Positions 1 to 8,632 of a stretch of DNA of 64,000 nucleotides are shown piece by piece. Every line of letters starts with the position of its first letter. Within the stretch, counting starts at the first letter, position 1. The translations under genes were made by a program, and so were the position numbers. Under the pieces are notes generated by a model. It saw only the letters and a program-made list of their open reading frames with translations, did no database searches and was not told where the DNA came from. The stretch is from Halobacillus_A sp043497005 (GTDB lineage: Bacteria; Bacillota; Bacilli; Bacillales; Halobacillaceae): NCBI RefSeq assembly GCF_043497005.1, contig NZ_JBIEKE010000001.1, positions 310,001 through 374,000 of the forward strand, given 5' to 3'.

Positions 1-2
1 AG

Positions 3-884
3 AGAAATGAAAACAGCATGACCTTGGATCAAATGTCAATCATGGAAGCATTACATACGATTAACAACGAAGACAAAAAAGTAGCAGAAGCCGTAGCAGC
101 TGTTCTTCCTAAAGTGAAAACTTCGATAGAAAAAATTTACGATTCAATGGTTAAGGGCGGCAGAATTTTTTACGTTGGTGCCGGCACGAGCGGTCGATTG
201 GGTGTCCTGGATGCTTCTGAATGTCCGCCAACCTTCATGACTTCATCAGAAAAGGTGCAAGCCGTTATGGCGGGCGGTAATGGAGCGTTCTTTAACGCAG
301 CCGAGGGTTGCGAAGACGACGAAAATCAAGGCGCTGAAGACATTGAAGCTAAGAAGTTAACAGAACATGACGTAGTAGTAGGAATTACAGCCAGCGGCCG
401 TACTCCTTACCCGATTGGAGCACTAAAATATGCGCGAAGGATTGGGGCTTATACGGTCTCGCTTTCATGCAATGAGCAATCAGAAATCAGTCAACATGCG
501 GACTGCGCCATTGAGGTTGTTGTAGGCCCGGAAGTTTTGACAGGTTCAACAAGAATGAAGGCAGCTACAGCTCACAAAATGATACTTAATATGATTAGTA
601 CCACTACCATGATTCAGCTGGGGAAAGTACACGAAAACTTAATGGTGGACGTACATGCCAGCAATTACAAACTAATGGAACGAGCTAAAAAGACCATTAT
701 GGAGATTACAAAAGTCTCCTATGAAGAAGCGGAAAGTGTCCTAAAGAAGACAAACCACGAAGTTAAGCCTGCAGTAGTCATGATAGAAACAGGTGCTGAT
801 TACCAGCAATCAATAGAAGCGATTCATAGAAATAAAGGGTATGTAAGGAAAGCCATATCTTATATTTTGAAGCAAAAGACGTAA
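3..884 (+). CDS. murQ: N-acetylmuramic acid 6-phosphate etherase, 5' end cut off by window
   Basis: MurQ cleaves the D-lactyl ether of MurNAc-6-phosphate to give GlcNAc-6-phosphate in cytoplasmic cell-wall sugar recycling. The frame is open from the window edge: codons before the ATG at 18 read RNENS, which fits the usual MurQ N terminus (TEQRN-E-x), so the true start lies upstream and about ten residues are missing. A SIS sugar-phosphate fold is visible: GAGTSGR and DASECPPTF (about residues 54-72 counted from the ATG at 18), the acidic AEGCEDDE segment, and TGSTRMKA near residue 175. It is followed by an ABC sugar importer on the same strand, which suggests that the imported sugar feeds amino-sugar metabolism. 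Family call is firm. Confidence 0.95.
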   Translation, partial: RNENSMTLDQMSIMEALHTINNEDKKVAEAVAAVLPKVKTSIEKIYDSMVKGGRIFYVGAGTSGRLGVLDASECPPTFMTSSEKVQAVMAGGNGAFFNAAEGCEDDENQGAEDIEAKKLTEHDVVVGITASGRTPYPIGALKYARRIGAYTVSLSCNEQSEISQHADCAIEVVVGPEVLTGSTRMKAATAHKMILNMISTTTMIQLGKVHENLMVDVHASNYKLMERAKKTIMEITKVSYEEAESVLKKTNHEVKPAVVMIETGADYQQSIEAIHRNKGYVRKAISYILKQKT

Positions 885-896
885 GTTTGGAAACAA

Positions 897-922
897 CATT
901 AATAGTTTTTAAACTATTAATG
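897..922. promoter_or_regulatory. Perfect 12-bp inverted repeat between murQ and the binding-protein gene
   Basis: Arms CATTAATAGTTT and AAACTATTAATG are separated by two T. There is no T-run directly after, so it is not a standard terminator. It may be an operator or an mRNA hairpin that sets the ratio of murQ to the downstream binding protein; neither can be decided from sequence. Confidence 0.5.
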
Positions 923-960
923 CGTTTCATATACTTAACAAATTCAAAGGGGGAAGTAAT

Positions 961-2304
961 TTGAAGAAGCTATTAAAAGGTCCTGGTTCATTACTTTCAG
1001 TGGGTCTGCTTACACTCGCTTTAGCTGCAGGGTGTTCATCTGACGACGATTCTGCGACAGATGAGGCTGGCGGGGAAAGCTCCGGTGATGGAGAAGTTTC
1101 AGGAGAGCTAGAACTTCAATACTTTGTTGGCGGATACGGGGATTCTTGGTGGAAAGAAGTAATTGCTGATTTTCAGGAAGAGTATCCTGATGTCTCAGTT
1201 GTTGAACATGCGGGACCAAATATAAACGATGAAATGAGATCCCGTTGGGTGTCTGGTGATCCACCTGATGTTGTTTACATTGATGGTGCGGGTTCAAGTG
1301 AAACCCAAATGGTAGAAGACGGGCAGCTAATGGATTTATCCGATTGGGTGGAGGACGTTGAAGTGGATGGCGAGCCGCTTATGGACAGCTTCATTGTAGA
1401 GCCGGCTACTTATGATGGTGATATTTATTCCCTGCCTCTTGTTTTTGACACGTGGGGCACGTGGTATAACGAAGCTATGTTTGAAGATAAAGGTTATGAA
1501 GTACCAGCTGACTTTGACGGCTTCATGGATACGATGGGTGAAATTCAAGAAGGTGAAGATATTTCTCCGTTTGTGACAACAGGACAGCATCCATACTACT
1601 TCTTGCGTGGAATGCTTTATCCAGCGTTTGGTGCCGCAGGTGGGGATGAGCTGCTAAATGATGTCATCACTGGTGCTGAAGGGGCCTGGACGAGCGAACC
1701 TGTAGTAGAAGTTATGGAAAAAGTTCAGGAAATGCAGGAAGCCGGCTATATTGACGATGGTTTTGGCGCTTTAAACCACACCCAGTCTCAAATGGACTTT
1801 TTATTAGGTGATAATGCCTTTATTCCTGTAGGGTTCTGGCTGCCTAATGAAATGGCTAACGATGTTCCAGATGATTTTGACTTTGGGTTTGTTCCATCTC
1901 CAATGCAGAATTCCGGCGAGCCATACTCTATTGTTCCTGATCTGCGTCCGCTGGCTATTGCTGAAGAAGCGGAAAACCCTGAAGCTGCACAAGCCTTTGT
2001 GGAGTTTGTATTCAAGAAAGAATATGCTCGTTCTTTCTCTGAGCATACAGGGGCAATTATGAACCTAAACGGAGTAGACCTTTCTGAGAGCGAAGATGTA
2101 CCAGATTATTTAATTGAAGCGAATGAAATGATTAATGACGAAGAGCAAGTACAAATTAACAACAAACCACACCCAATGAGTTCTGAATTAGAAGAGCCTA
2201 TTGGTAACTCACTTGTTTCGCTGATGCTTGGCAATATTACAGCAGAAGAGTTCACGGAGGAAGCAGAGGAAGCTGCGGCCGAATATCGTGAGAGCAATGA
2301 ATAG
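961..2304 (+). CDS. ABC sugar transporter substrate-binding lipoprotein (family 1)
   Basis: Extracellular solute-binding protein of a CUT1-type carbohydrate ABC importer. It starts with TTG behind AAAGGGGGAAG. The N terminus has a lipoprotein signal: KK, a hydrophobic stretch, then LAAGC with the lipidated Cys at residue 25, followed by a Ser/Asp-rich linker. The mature protein is strongly acidic, as often seen in halophilic Bacillaceae. The length of 447 aa is normal for the family. It sits between murQ and two permease genes on one strand, so the substrate may be an amino sugar or a peptidoglycan-derived sugar; that is inferred from position only. No ATPase gene is present. Confidence 0.9.
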   Translation: MKKLLKGPGSLLSVGLLTLALAAGCSSDDDSATDEAGGESSGDGEVSGELELQYFVGGYGDSWWKEVIADFQEEYPDVSVVEHAGPNINDEMRSRWVSGDPPDVVYIDGAGSSETQMVEDGQLMDLSDWVEDVEVDGEPLMDSFIVEPATYDGDIYSLPLVFDTWGTWYNEAMFEDKGYEVPADFDGFMDTMGEIQEGEDISPFVTTGQHPYYFLRGMLYPAFGAAGGDELLNDVITGAEGAWTSEPVVEVMEKVQEMQEAGYIDDGFGALNHTQSQMDFLLGDNAFIPVGFWLPNEMANDVPDDFDFGFVPSPMQNSGEPYSIVPDLRPLAIAEEAENPEAAQAFVEFVFKKEYARSFSEHTGAIMNLNGVDLSESEDVPDYLIEANEMINDEEQVQINNKPHPMSSELEEPIGNSLVSLMLGNITAEEFTEEAEEAAAEYRESNE

Positions 2305-2385
2305 ATAACATGATGGCGGTATGGGGTATGAGGCTGTGATTCCTTATATCCCATACCCTTATTTTCTTATAGAAAGAGTGATTGG

Positions 2386-3279
2386 GTGGTACAGTCTAAA
2401 AAACAAAAGTATATGTTTTTAGCGTTTTGTCTTGTTCCAACTTTTATTATGTTTTCTATATTTACCCTTTATCCGCTTTTCAGCGGCTTATATTATTCTT
2501 TTTTTGAGTGGTCAGGATCTTCTCAGGATAAAACATTTATTGGCTTTGAAAACTACATAAAACTTTTTAACGACTCTATTATTCCTCGTACGATTTACCA
2601 TGACTATTTTCTGGTAGGAACAAAAATAGTAGGAATAATGGTGCTTGCCTTATTCTTTGCTGTTGCTCTTACTCAGTTAAAAATTAAGGAAGCCCCTTTC
2701 TATCGCATCGTATTTTTCTTTCCTAATATTATGTCTGTCGTTGTAATTGGGATACTATGGGCGTTTATTTACAACCCGAGTATGGGTTTGGTCAACTCAG
2801 GTTTAGAAGCGATTGGTCTGGAAAGCTGGACGAGAGCGTGGCTGGGGAATGAAGACTGGGCATTAGCGAGTCTTGTTTTACCTTCTGTATGGGCTGGAAT
2901 TGGATTGTTTATGCTCATGCTTATGGGGGGGATTGCTAATGTTTCTAAAAGTTATTATGAAGCAGCTGAAATTGATGGGGCTAATGAATGGCAGCAATTT
3001 TGGAAAGTAACATTGCCTCTCGTTTGGCCGCAAATCAAGATTTCAATCCTGTACATTGTAATCACAACGTTAAATGGTTCTTTTATCATCGTTCAAGTAA
3101 TGACAGGAGGGGGACCAAACAACTCGACGCATGTCATGGGCTCTTATTTGTATCAGCAAGCGTTCAAACAATTTAATTTTGGTTATGGCGCGACCATTGG
3201 TGTTATGATTTTGGTCATTTCTTTAATTACCGTTTTGATTTTACAATTTCTTATGCGTCGAGAGAGAGTGGAATATTAA
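2386..3279 (+). CDS. Sugar ABC transporter permease, MalF/UgpA type
   Basis: Integral membrane subunit of the importer whose binding protein lies upstream. It starts with GTG behind an AGAAAGAG site. About six hydrophobic segments are visible, beginning with a first helix at residues 10-32. The cytoplasmic EAA loop that docks on the ATPase is clear (YEAAEIDGA followed by FWKVTLPL, about residues 190-215). At 297 aa it has the usual length for the first CUT1 permease. A 27-bp gap separates it from the second permease, so the two are probably cotranscribed. Confidence 0.92.
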   Translation: MVQSKKQKYMFLAFCLVPTFIMFSIFTLYPLFSGLYYSFFEWSGSSQDKTFIGFENYIKLFNDSIIPRTIYHDYFLVGTKIVGIMVLALFFAVALTQLKIKEAPFYRIVFFFPNIMSVVVIGILWAFIYNPSMGLVNSGLEAIGLESWTRAWLGNEDWALASLVLPSVWAGIGLFMLMLMGGIANVSKSYYEAAEIDGANEWQQFWKVTLPLVWPQIKISILYIVITTLNGSFIIVQVMTGGGPNNSTHVMGSYLYQQAFKQFNFGYGATIGVMILVISLITVLILQFLMRRERVEY

Positions 3280-3306
3280 ACTGGACTCAGTCAGGGGGGA
3301 AGAAAT

Positions 3307-4155
3307 GTGCGACAGAAAAAGAGTGTTGGTCAGTTATTAGGAAGAGCAGGTATAAGAATTCCTCTCATTTTATGGTCTATTGCTGTTCTGTACCCTATCC
3401 TATGGATGTTTATCGGGGCATTTAAATCGAATGGCGAAATTTATGCAAACCCGTGGGGAATGCCTGATCAATTTAATATGGATAACTTTGTAAGTGCTTG
3501 GAGAGATTTTAATATTGATACGAGTGTTTTCAACAGTTTAATTGTAACAGTGTTGGGAGCTGTTCTTACGTTAGTAATGGCTATACCGACGGCTTATGCT
3601 ATTGAACGGTTACGGTTCAGAGGGAGTCATATCCTATTTACGGTATACATTTCAGCTATGATGATCCCGATGGTGCTGGGATGGATCCCTTTGTTTTTCC
3701 TCCTGCAGCGCTTCAATTTGCTTGATAATATTTATGGACTGGCTATTGTATACGCCGTTAGTCAGCTTCCTTTCACCATATTTGTTTTAACGAGCTTTAT
3801 GAGTACTATTCCTAAATCTCTCGAAGAATCTGCTTCTATGGATGGTTTATCGCCTTATGGAGTACTTTGGAAAATCATTACTCCTTTATCCATGTCGGGA
3901 ATTATTACGGTCACCATTATGAATGCCATCCAATTTTGGAATGAATATTTTATGGCTTTGATTTTCCTCCAATCCGAAGGAAATTATACTCTCGCACTTG
4001 CCATAGATTATATTAGTAATGAAGCTCAGTATACCAATGCGTGGGGGACGCTTTTTGCCAGCCTTGCGATCGCGATTGTTCCGGTCATAATTCTCTACGC
4101 GATCTTCCAGCAGCGAATAGCTAAAGGAATGACAGAAGGTGCCATAAAAGGATAA
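3307..4155 (+). CDS. Sugar ABC transporter permease, MalG/UgpE type
   Basis: Second membrane subunit of the CUT1-type importer. The GTG start follows a strong AGGGGGGAAG site; an overlapping ATG two bases upstream is out of frame. Six hydrophobic helices are visible, and an EAA-type loop is present (LEESASMDGLSPYG then LWKIITPL, about residues 175-200). At 282 aa it is typical. The operon ends at the terminator right after this gene and has no ATPase. In Bacillus a shared ATPase (MsmX) energises several such importers from elsewhere on the chromosome, so the same is inferred here. Confidence 0.92.
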   Translation: MRQKKSVGQLLGRAGIRIPLILWSIAVLYPILWMFIGAFKSNGEIYANPWGMPDQFNMDNFVSAWRDFNIDTSVFNSLIVTVLGAVLTLVMAIPTAYAIERLRFRGSHILFTVYISAMMIPMVLGWIPLFFLLQRFNLLDNIYGLAIVYAVSQLPFTIFVLTSFMSTIPKSLEESASMDGLSPYGVLWKIITPLSMSGIITVTIMNAIQFWNEYFMALIFLQSEGNYTLALAIDYISNEAQYTNAWGTLFASLAIAIVPVIILYAIFQQRIAKGMTEGAIKG

Positions 4156-4179
4156 GCAGTTAAATACCACCTTTAACAA

Positions 4180-4208
4180 AAAGCGCGAAACACGCGCTTT
4201 CTTTTTTT
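4180..4208 (+). terminator. Rho-independent terminator after the sugar importer
   Basis: Perfect 8-bp stem AAAGCGCG / CGCGCTTT with loop AAACA, followed by CTTTTTTTT. Confidence 0.92.
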
Positions 4209-4233
4209 GTCATAATTTGTCTGATTACGATTT

Positions 4234-4247
4234 AGAAAGCGTTGTCA
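4234..4247 (+). promoter_or_regulatory. cre-like site upstream of the glycogen operon
   Basis: AGAAAGCGTTGTCA matches 12 of 14 positions of the CcpA consensus TGWAARCGYTWNCW. It lies about 55 bp upstream of the proposed -35 of glgB, a position compatible with CcpA activation. Known of the family: CcpA controls many carbon-storage genes in Bacillaceae. Binding here is inferred. Confidence 0.4.
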
Positions 4248-4301
4248 TACATGGTTCGACAAAATAACTCATAATTTTCAGAACTTTTTGCAAGAAATTA
4301 A

Positions 4302-4330
4302 TTGTAATCGGTTCCGTAACATTTTATGCT
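4302..4330 (+). promoter_or_regulatory. Candidate sigma-A promoter of the glg operon
   Basis: TTGTAA, a 17-bp spacer and TATGCT, ending 33 bp before the glgB start codon. Both hexamers depart from consensus, so activation by a regulator is possible. Confidence 0.4.
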
Positions 4331-4363
4331 TAATAATAAGCACAGACATAAGGAGGTGATGGC

Positions 4364-6277
4364 GTGTTAAACGAAACAATTGTTGAACACGATCTCTATT
4401 TATTTCATCAAGGAAATTTGCGTTATAGCTATCAGCTCCTCGGCGCCCATCCCCACGAAGAAAACGGTGAGGAAGGCTATCGATTCGCCGTTTGGGCACC
4501 GAATGCTAGGCAAGTAAGCGTTGTAGGCGATTTTAACAATTGGGATGGCACCAGCCATCGGTTAAAAAAGCTAAATGAAAATGGCATCTGGTACGGATTT
4601 ATACCAGAGATTACAGAAGGAACGGTTTATAAGTACGAAATCTTAACACCACATGGGCATTTGAGGCTAAAAGCCGATCCCTATGGCTTTTCTAGTGAGC
4701 TGCGCCCAAATACGGCCTCAGTGACTTATCCTCTCAATCAATATTCATGGAATGACGAACAGTGGATGGACAGGCGTAAGAATATAAATATCTATGAATC
4801 TCCAATCTCCATTTACGAACTGCATTTAGGTTCGTGGAAAAATATTGAAACAGAAGTTTATTATAATTATCGGGAATATGCAGATATGGTCATTCCTTAT
4901 GTTAAGGATCTGGGTTACTCACATATCGAGCTTCTGCCCATAACAGAACATCCTTTTGATCGTTCTTGGGGATATCAGACCACAGGCTACTTTGCTGCAA
5001 CTTCCCGTTACGGTACGCCGGATGACTTTCGTTACTTTGTAGATCAATGCCATCAAAATGGTATAGGAGTCATACTCGATTGGGTTCCGGCTCATTTTTG
5101 TAAAGACGAGCACGGCTTACGAAGGTTTGATGGTGAAGCTTTATATGAGTATCAAGATCCTATAAAGGCAGAAAAGCCTCAATGGGGGACTCTGACTTTT
5201 GATTTTGGAAGAAATGAAGTCCAAAGTTTTTTAATATCAAATGCTATTTATTGGCTGAAAGAATTCCACCTGGACGGTCTAAGAGTAGATGCCGTGGCTA
5301 GTATGCTTTATTTAGACTTCGGCAAAGAAGACGGTCAATGGGAATTAAATGAATACGGTGGAAGAGAAAACTTAGAAGCCGTTGCTTTTATTAAAAAATT
5401 GAATGAAGCCATTTTTGAAGAAGTTCCTGACACCCTTATGATGGCGGAGGAATCGACTTCATGGCCTCAAGTAAGTTCCCCGACTTATTTAGGAGGACTT
5501 GGCTTTAACTATAAATGGAATATGGGCTGGATGAATGACATGCTGAAGTACATCGAAATGGATCCAATTCATCGAAAGCACCATCATCATCTCATTACGT
5601 TTTCCTTTTTCTACGCTTTTTCTGAAAACTTTATTCTACCAATCTCTCATGATGAAGTTGTTCATGGGAAGAAATCTCTTTTAAACAAAATGCCGGGCGA
5701 CTATTGGCAGAAATTTGCGAACTTACGAGCTTTTATAGCATACATGTATGCTCATCCCGGTAAAAAACTGCTCATCATGGGGACAGAGTTTGGACAATTC
5801 GATGAATGGAAAGATCTCGAAGATCTAGACTGGGAGCTGCTGGATTATGAATCGCATGCTTCCACATTAAAGTATGTCAAACAGCTCCACCAATTGTACA
5901 ACGACATGCCGGCTTTATGGGAGCTGGATCATGACGAACAAGGGTTTTTCTGGATCGACCCTAACAATTACGAACAAAGCATTGTCTCCTTTGGGAGAAA
6001 CAGCCGGAAAGATGGGGATCAGTTAATTGTTGTTTGTAATTTCACTCCAGAGGTTTATCACGGCTATAAGGTGGGCGTCCCTAAAACTGGACATTATAAA
6101 GAGATCTTTAATAGCGATGCAGCCCACTTTGGGGGTTCAGGTCAGACAAATGGATTGGCTTTAGAAACGGTAAATGAACCGTGGCAAGGTCAAGACCAGC
6201 ATGTAGCTATGACAATCCCGCCTCTTGCCGTCAGCTTTTTAAAAAGAACTTGTTCACCAAAGGAGGAAAATGAATGA
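4364..6277 (+). CDS. glgB: 1,4-alpha-glucan branching enzyme
   Basis: Introduces alpha-1,6 branches into glycogen in the cytoplasm. GTG start behind AAGGAGGTGAT. The N terminus carries a CBM48-like module (FAVWAPNARQVSVVGDFNNW, about residues 43-62), then a GH13 barrel: region I aspartate in DWVPAHF (about D239), nucleophile in GLRVDAVASM (about D309), acid/base in MAEEST (about E362), transition-state stabiliser in SHDEVVHGKKS (about D430). At 637 aa it has normal length. First gene of the glg operon; its stop overlaps the glgC start (ATGA). C-terminal beta domain complete. Confidence 0.97.
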   Translation: MLNETIVEHDLYLFHQGNLRYSYQLLGAHPHEENGEEGYRFAVWAPNARQVSVVGDFNNWDGTSHRLKKLNENGIWYGFIPEITEGTVYKYEILTPHGHLRLKADPYGFSSELRPNTASVTYPLNQYSWNDEQWMDRRKNINIYESPISIYELHLGSWKNIETEVYYNYREYADMVIPYVKDLGYSHIELLPITEHPFDRSWGYQTTGYFAATSRYGTPDDFRYFVDQCHQNGIGVILDWVPAHFCKDEHGLRRFDGEALYEYQDPIKAEKPQWGTLTFDFGRNEVQSFLISNAIYWLKEFHLDGLRVDAVASMLYLDFGKEDGQWELNEYGGRENLEAVAFIKKLNEAIFEEVPDTLMMAEESTSWPQVSSPTYLGGLGFNYKWNMGWMNDMLKYIEMDPIHRKHHHHLITFSFFYAFSENFILPISHDEVVHGKKSLLNKMPGDYWQKFANLRAFIAYMYAHPGKKLLIMGTEFGQFDEWKDLEDLDWELLDYESHASTLKYVKQLHQLYNDMPALWELDHDEQGFFWIDPNNYEQSIVSFGRNSRKDGDQLIVVCNFTPEVYHGYKVGVPKTGHYKEIFNSDAAHFGGSGQTNGLALETVNEPWQGQDQHVAMTIPPLAVSFLKRTCSPKEENE

Positions 6278-7437
6278 AAGGTAAAGAATGCGTAGCCATG
6301 CTCCTAGCAGGGGGGCAAGGTACAAGACTAAAATCATTAACGAAGAAAATTGCTAAACCTGCCGTATATTTTGGCGGCAAGTATCGAATTATCGACTTTC
6401 CTCTCAGTAATTGTTCGAACTCTGGGATCGATACCGTGGGCGTCCTCACTCAATACGAACCACTAATATTGAATAATTATATAGGTATTGGGTCTGCATG
6501 GGATCTTGATCGCAGTTATGGCGGCGTTTCTGTACTGCCTCCATTCATGCAGTCTGAAGGCGGCGGCTGGTACACAGGAACAGCCAACGCTATTTATCGA
6601 AACATAGAATTCTTAGATCGTTATGAACCTGAACACGTGTTGATTTTGTCAGGGGATCACATTTATAAAATGGACTATGGGGCCATGCTTGATGAGCATA
6701 TCGAGCAGGATTCTGATTCTACGATTTCCGTTATTCCTGTTTCATGGGATGAAGCCAGCCGCTTTGGAATTATGAATACAGACGATAATGGAAGAATTAT
6801 AGAGTTTGATGAGAAGCCTGAGTTTCCACTTAGTAACCTGGCCTCAATGGGGGTATATATCTTTAAATGGGAAGTATTAAAGAGATATTTACTTGAAGAC
6901 GAACAGAAAGAAAGCTCTTCTCATGATTTCGGGAAAGATATTATACCGACAATGCTTCAGGATGGAAAACACCTTCACGCCTATAAATTTGAAGGGTATT
7001 GGAAGGATGTCGGCACAGTCGACAGCTTGTGGGAAGCAAACATGGATCTTCTAAAAGAGGAGCCTGAGTTAAATTTAAGTGATCATGTGTGGCGTATTTA
7101 CTCGAAAAACCCTAATCAACCTGCCCAATACATTGCGCCGTGCGCTACCGTCCGTAATGCACTGATTAATGAAGGCTGCCGCATTTATGGCACGGTTGAT
7201 ACGTCCGTTATTTTCTACGGTGTGCACGTCGAAGACAGTGCGGTCATAAAAGATTCAGTAATAATGCCAAACGTTAAAATAGGGAAAAATGTAAAAATTC
7301 ATCGCGCCATTATCTCAGAGGGCAGCGTTATTGAGGATAATGCTGTGATCGGAGACGCTAGCCCGGATAGTCAAATTACGTTAGTGGCTGAAGAAGGCAG
7401 TGTAATGGCGTCAAGTTATGCCACAATTATTAAGTAA
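6274..7437 (+). CDS. glgC: Glucose-1-phosphate adenylyltransferase, catalytic subunit
   Basis: Makes ADP-glucose from ATP and glucose-1-phosphate, the committed step of bacterial glycogen synthesis. The nucleotidyltransferase signature LLAGGQGTRLKSLT lies at residues 10-24, followed by KPAVYFGGKYRIIDFPLSN. The substrate loop SGDHIYKMDY is at about residues 127-136, and a C-terminal left-handed beta-helix (hexapeptide repeats) is visible from about residue 285. At 387 aa it matches Bacillus GlgC. It overlaps glgB by 4 bp and is followed 11 bp later by glgD; in Bacillaceae GlgC and GlgD act as a heteromer. Confidence 0.97.
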   Translation: MKGKECVAMLLAGGQGTRLKSLTKKIAKPAVYFGGKYRIIDFPLSNCSNSGIDTVGVLTQYEPLILNNYIGIGSAWDLDRSYGGVSVLPPFMQSEGGGWYTGTANAIYRNIEFLDRYEPEHVLILSGDHIYKMDYGAMLDEHIEQDSDSTISVIPVSWDEASRFGIMNTDDNGRIIEFDEKPEFPLSNLASMGVYIFKWEVLKRYLLEDEQKESSSHDFGKDIIPTMLQDGKHLHAYKFEGYWKDVGTVDSLWEANMDLLKEEPELNLSDHVWRIYSKNPNQPAQYIAPCATVRNALINEGCRIYGTVDTSVIFYGVHVEDSAVIKDSVIMPNVKIGKNVKIHRAIISEGSVIEDNAVIGDASPDSQITLVAEEGSVMASSYATIIK

Positions 7438-7448
7438 GGGGTGATGAT

Positions 7449-8555
7449 ATGGACCGTATTGCCGGAATAATAAACCTTGATCATGAACAAGATCTGCTGG
7501 AAGAACTAACTTATTTTAGATGCGGAGCAGCAGTTCCTTTTGCTGGCCGCTATCGCATGATAGATTTTACTATCTCTAACATGACCAACTCCCGCATCGA
7601 ATCAGTTGCTGTATTTGCGCGGCGCAAGTATCGTTCCCTTATGGATCATCTGGAACAAGGGAAAGCATGGGATTTGGACAGAAAGCGCGGCGGTTTATTT
7701 ATTTTACCGCCTGACTGGAATGATCCTACTGATCTTTCAAGAGGGGATTTACAGCATTTTCATAACAATATTGATTTTATCAAAAGAACTCTAGCTGATT
7801 ATATTGTCGTTTCAGGCTCACAAAACATTTGTAATATTAATTACCGGGATGTATTGGAGTCTCACAAAGCGTCGGGAGCCGATGTCACTGTTGTTTATAA
7901 AAAAGTACGTGATCTTCAGCCGGAGCACAACCTTGCTCATAAATTGACGCTTGACGATAGCAATCGAGTTGTTTCCATTCATAATGATCAACAAAGCTCT
8001 AATGTATACATGGACATGTATATCATCGAGAAAGACTATCTTTATTATTTAGTTGAAAATTGCATTGCTCACGGATGTTCTCACTTTTTCCTTGATGGAA
8101 TTAAAGGAAGACTTCCAGACCTTCATATTAATGCCTATGAATATGAAGGTAGTCATGCGCTGGTTAACTCCGTGGAAAGTTATTACCGGAACAGTAAGGA
8201 ATTATTAAACCGTTCCGCTCATGATGAGTTGTTTAAAGAAGAATCACCTGTCTATACAAAAATTAAAAATGAAGCACCTTCGAAATATGCTCGTTCTTCT
8301 AATGTAACAAATACGCTTGTAGCCAACGGCTGCGTCGTCGGCGGTCACATTGAGGACAGCATTCTATTTCGAGGGGTGAAGGTAGGAAAGGGAGCAGTCG
8401 TTAAGAACTCTATAATTATGCAGAGATGTGAAATCGAGGAGAATGCGGTTTTAGAGAACGTGATTCTTGATAAAGACTGTACGATTTCGTCCGGGCGCAC
8501 ACTTATAGGCGCACCTGAAAAGCCTTTTGTCGTTGCGAAAAGTAAAACGATGTAA
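7449..8555 (+). CDS. glgD: Glucose-1-phosphate adenylyltransferase, regulatory subunit
   Basis: Non-catalytic or weakly catalytic partner of GlgC. It resembles GlgC along its length but lacks the GGxGTRL nucleotide loop: the N terminus goes from IAGIINLDHEQ to GGAAVPFAGRYRMIDFTISN-like sequence (here RCGAAVPFAGR) with no Gly-rich motif. A C-terminal beta-helix is present. At 368 aa it has normal length. The start at 7449 follows AAGGGGTGATGAT. A hairpin with a T-run follows the stop and may attenuate transcription into glgA. Confidence 0.95.
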   Translation: MDRIAGIINLDHEQDLLEELTYFRCGAAVPFAGRYRMIDFTISNMTNSRIESVAVFARRKYRSLMDHLEQGKAWDLDRKRGGLFILPPDWNDPTDLSRGDLQHFHNNIDFIKRTLADYIVVSGSQNICNINYRDVLESHKASGADVTVVYKKVRDLQPEHNLAHKLTLDDSNRVVSIHNDQQSSNVYMDMYIIEKDYLYYLVENCIAHGCSHFFLDGIKGRLPDLHINAYEYEGSHALVNSVESYYRNSKELLNRSAHDELFKEESPVYTKIKNEAPSKYARSSNVTNTLVANGCVVGGHIEDSILFRGVKVGKGAVVKNSIIMQRCEIEENAVLENVILDKDCTISSGRTLIGAPEKPFVVAKSKTM

Positions 8556-8567
8556 ATATGATAAAGG

Positions 8568-8604
8568 AGGCTGTCTGAACGTACGTTTCTGGCAGCCTTT
8601 TTTG
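8568..8604 (+). terminator. Terminator-like hairpin inside the glg operon
   Basis: Stem AGGCTGTC / GGCAGCCT (one U-G pair), with a loop containing the small palindrome GAACGTACGTTTC, followed by at least six T. It separates glgBCD from glgAP. No clear promoter is visible between it and glgA, so partial read-through or attenuation is likely. Confidence 0.7.
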
Positions 8605-8632
8605 TTTAATGTGAAAAAGGAGATGAAAATGA

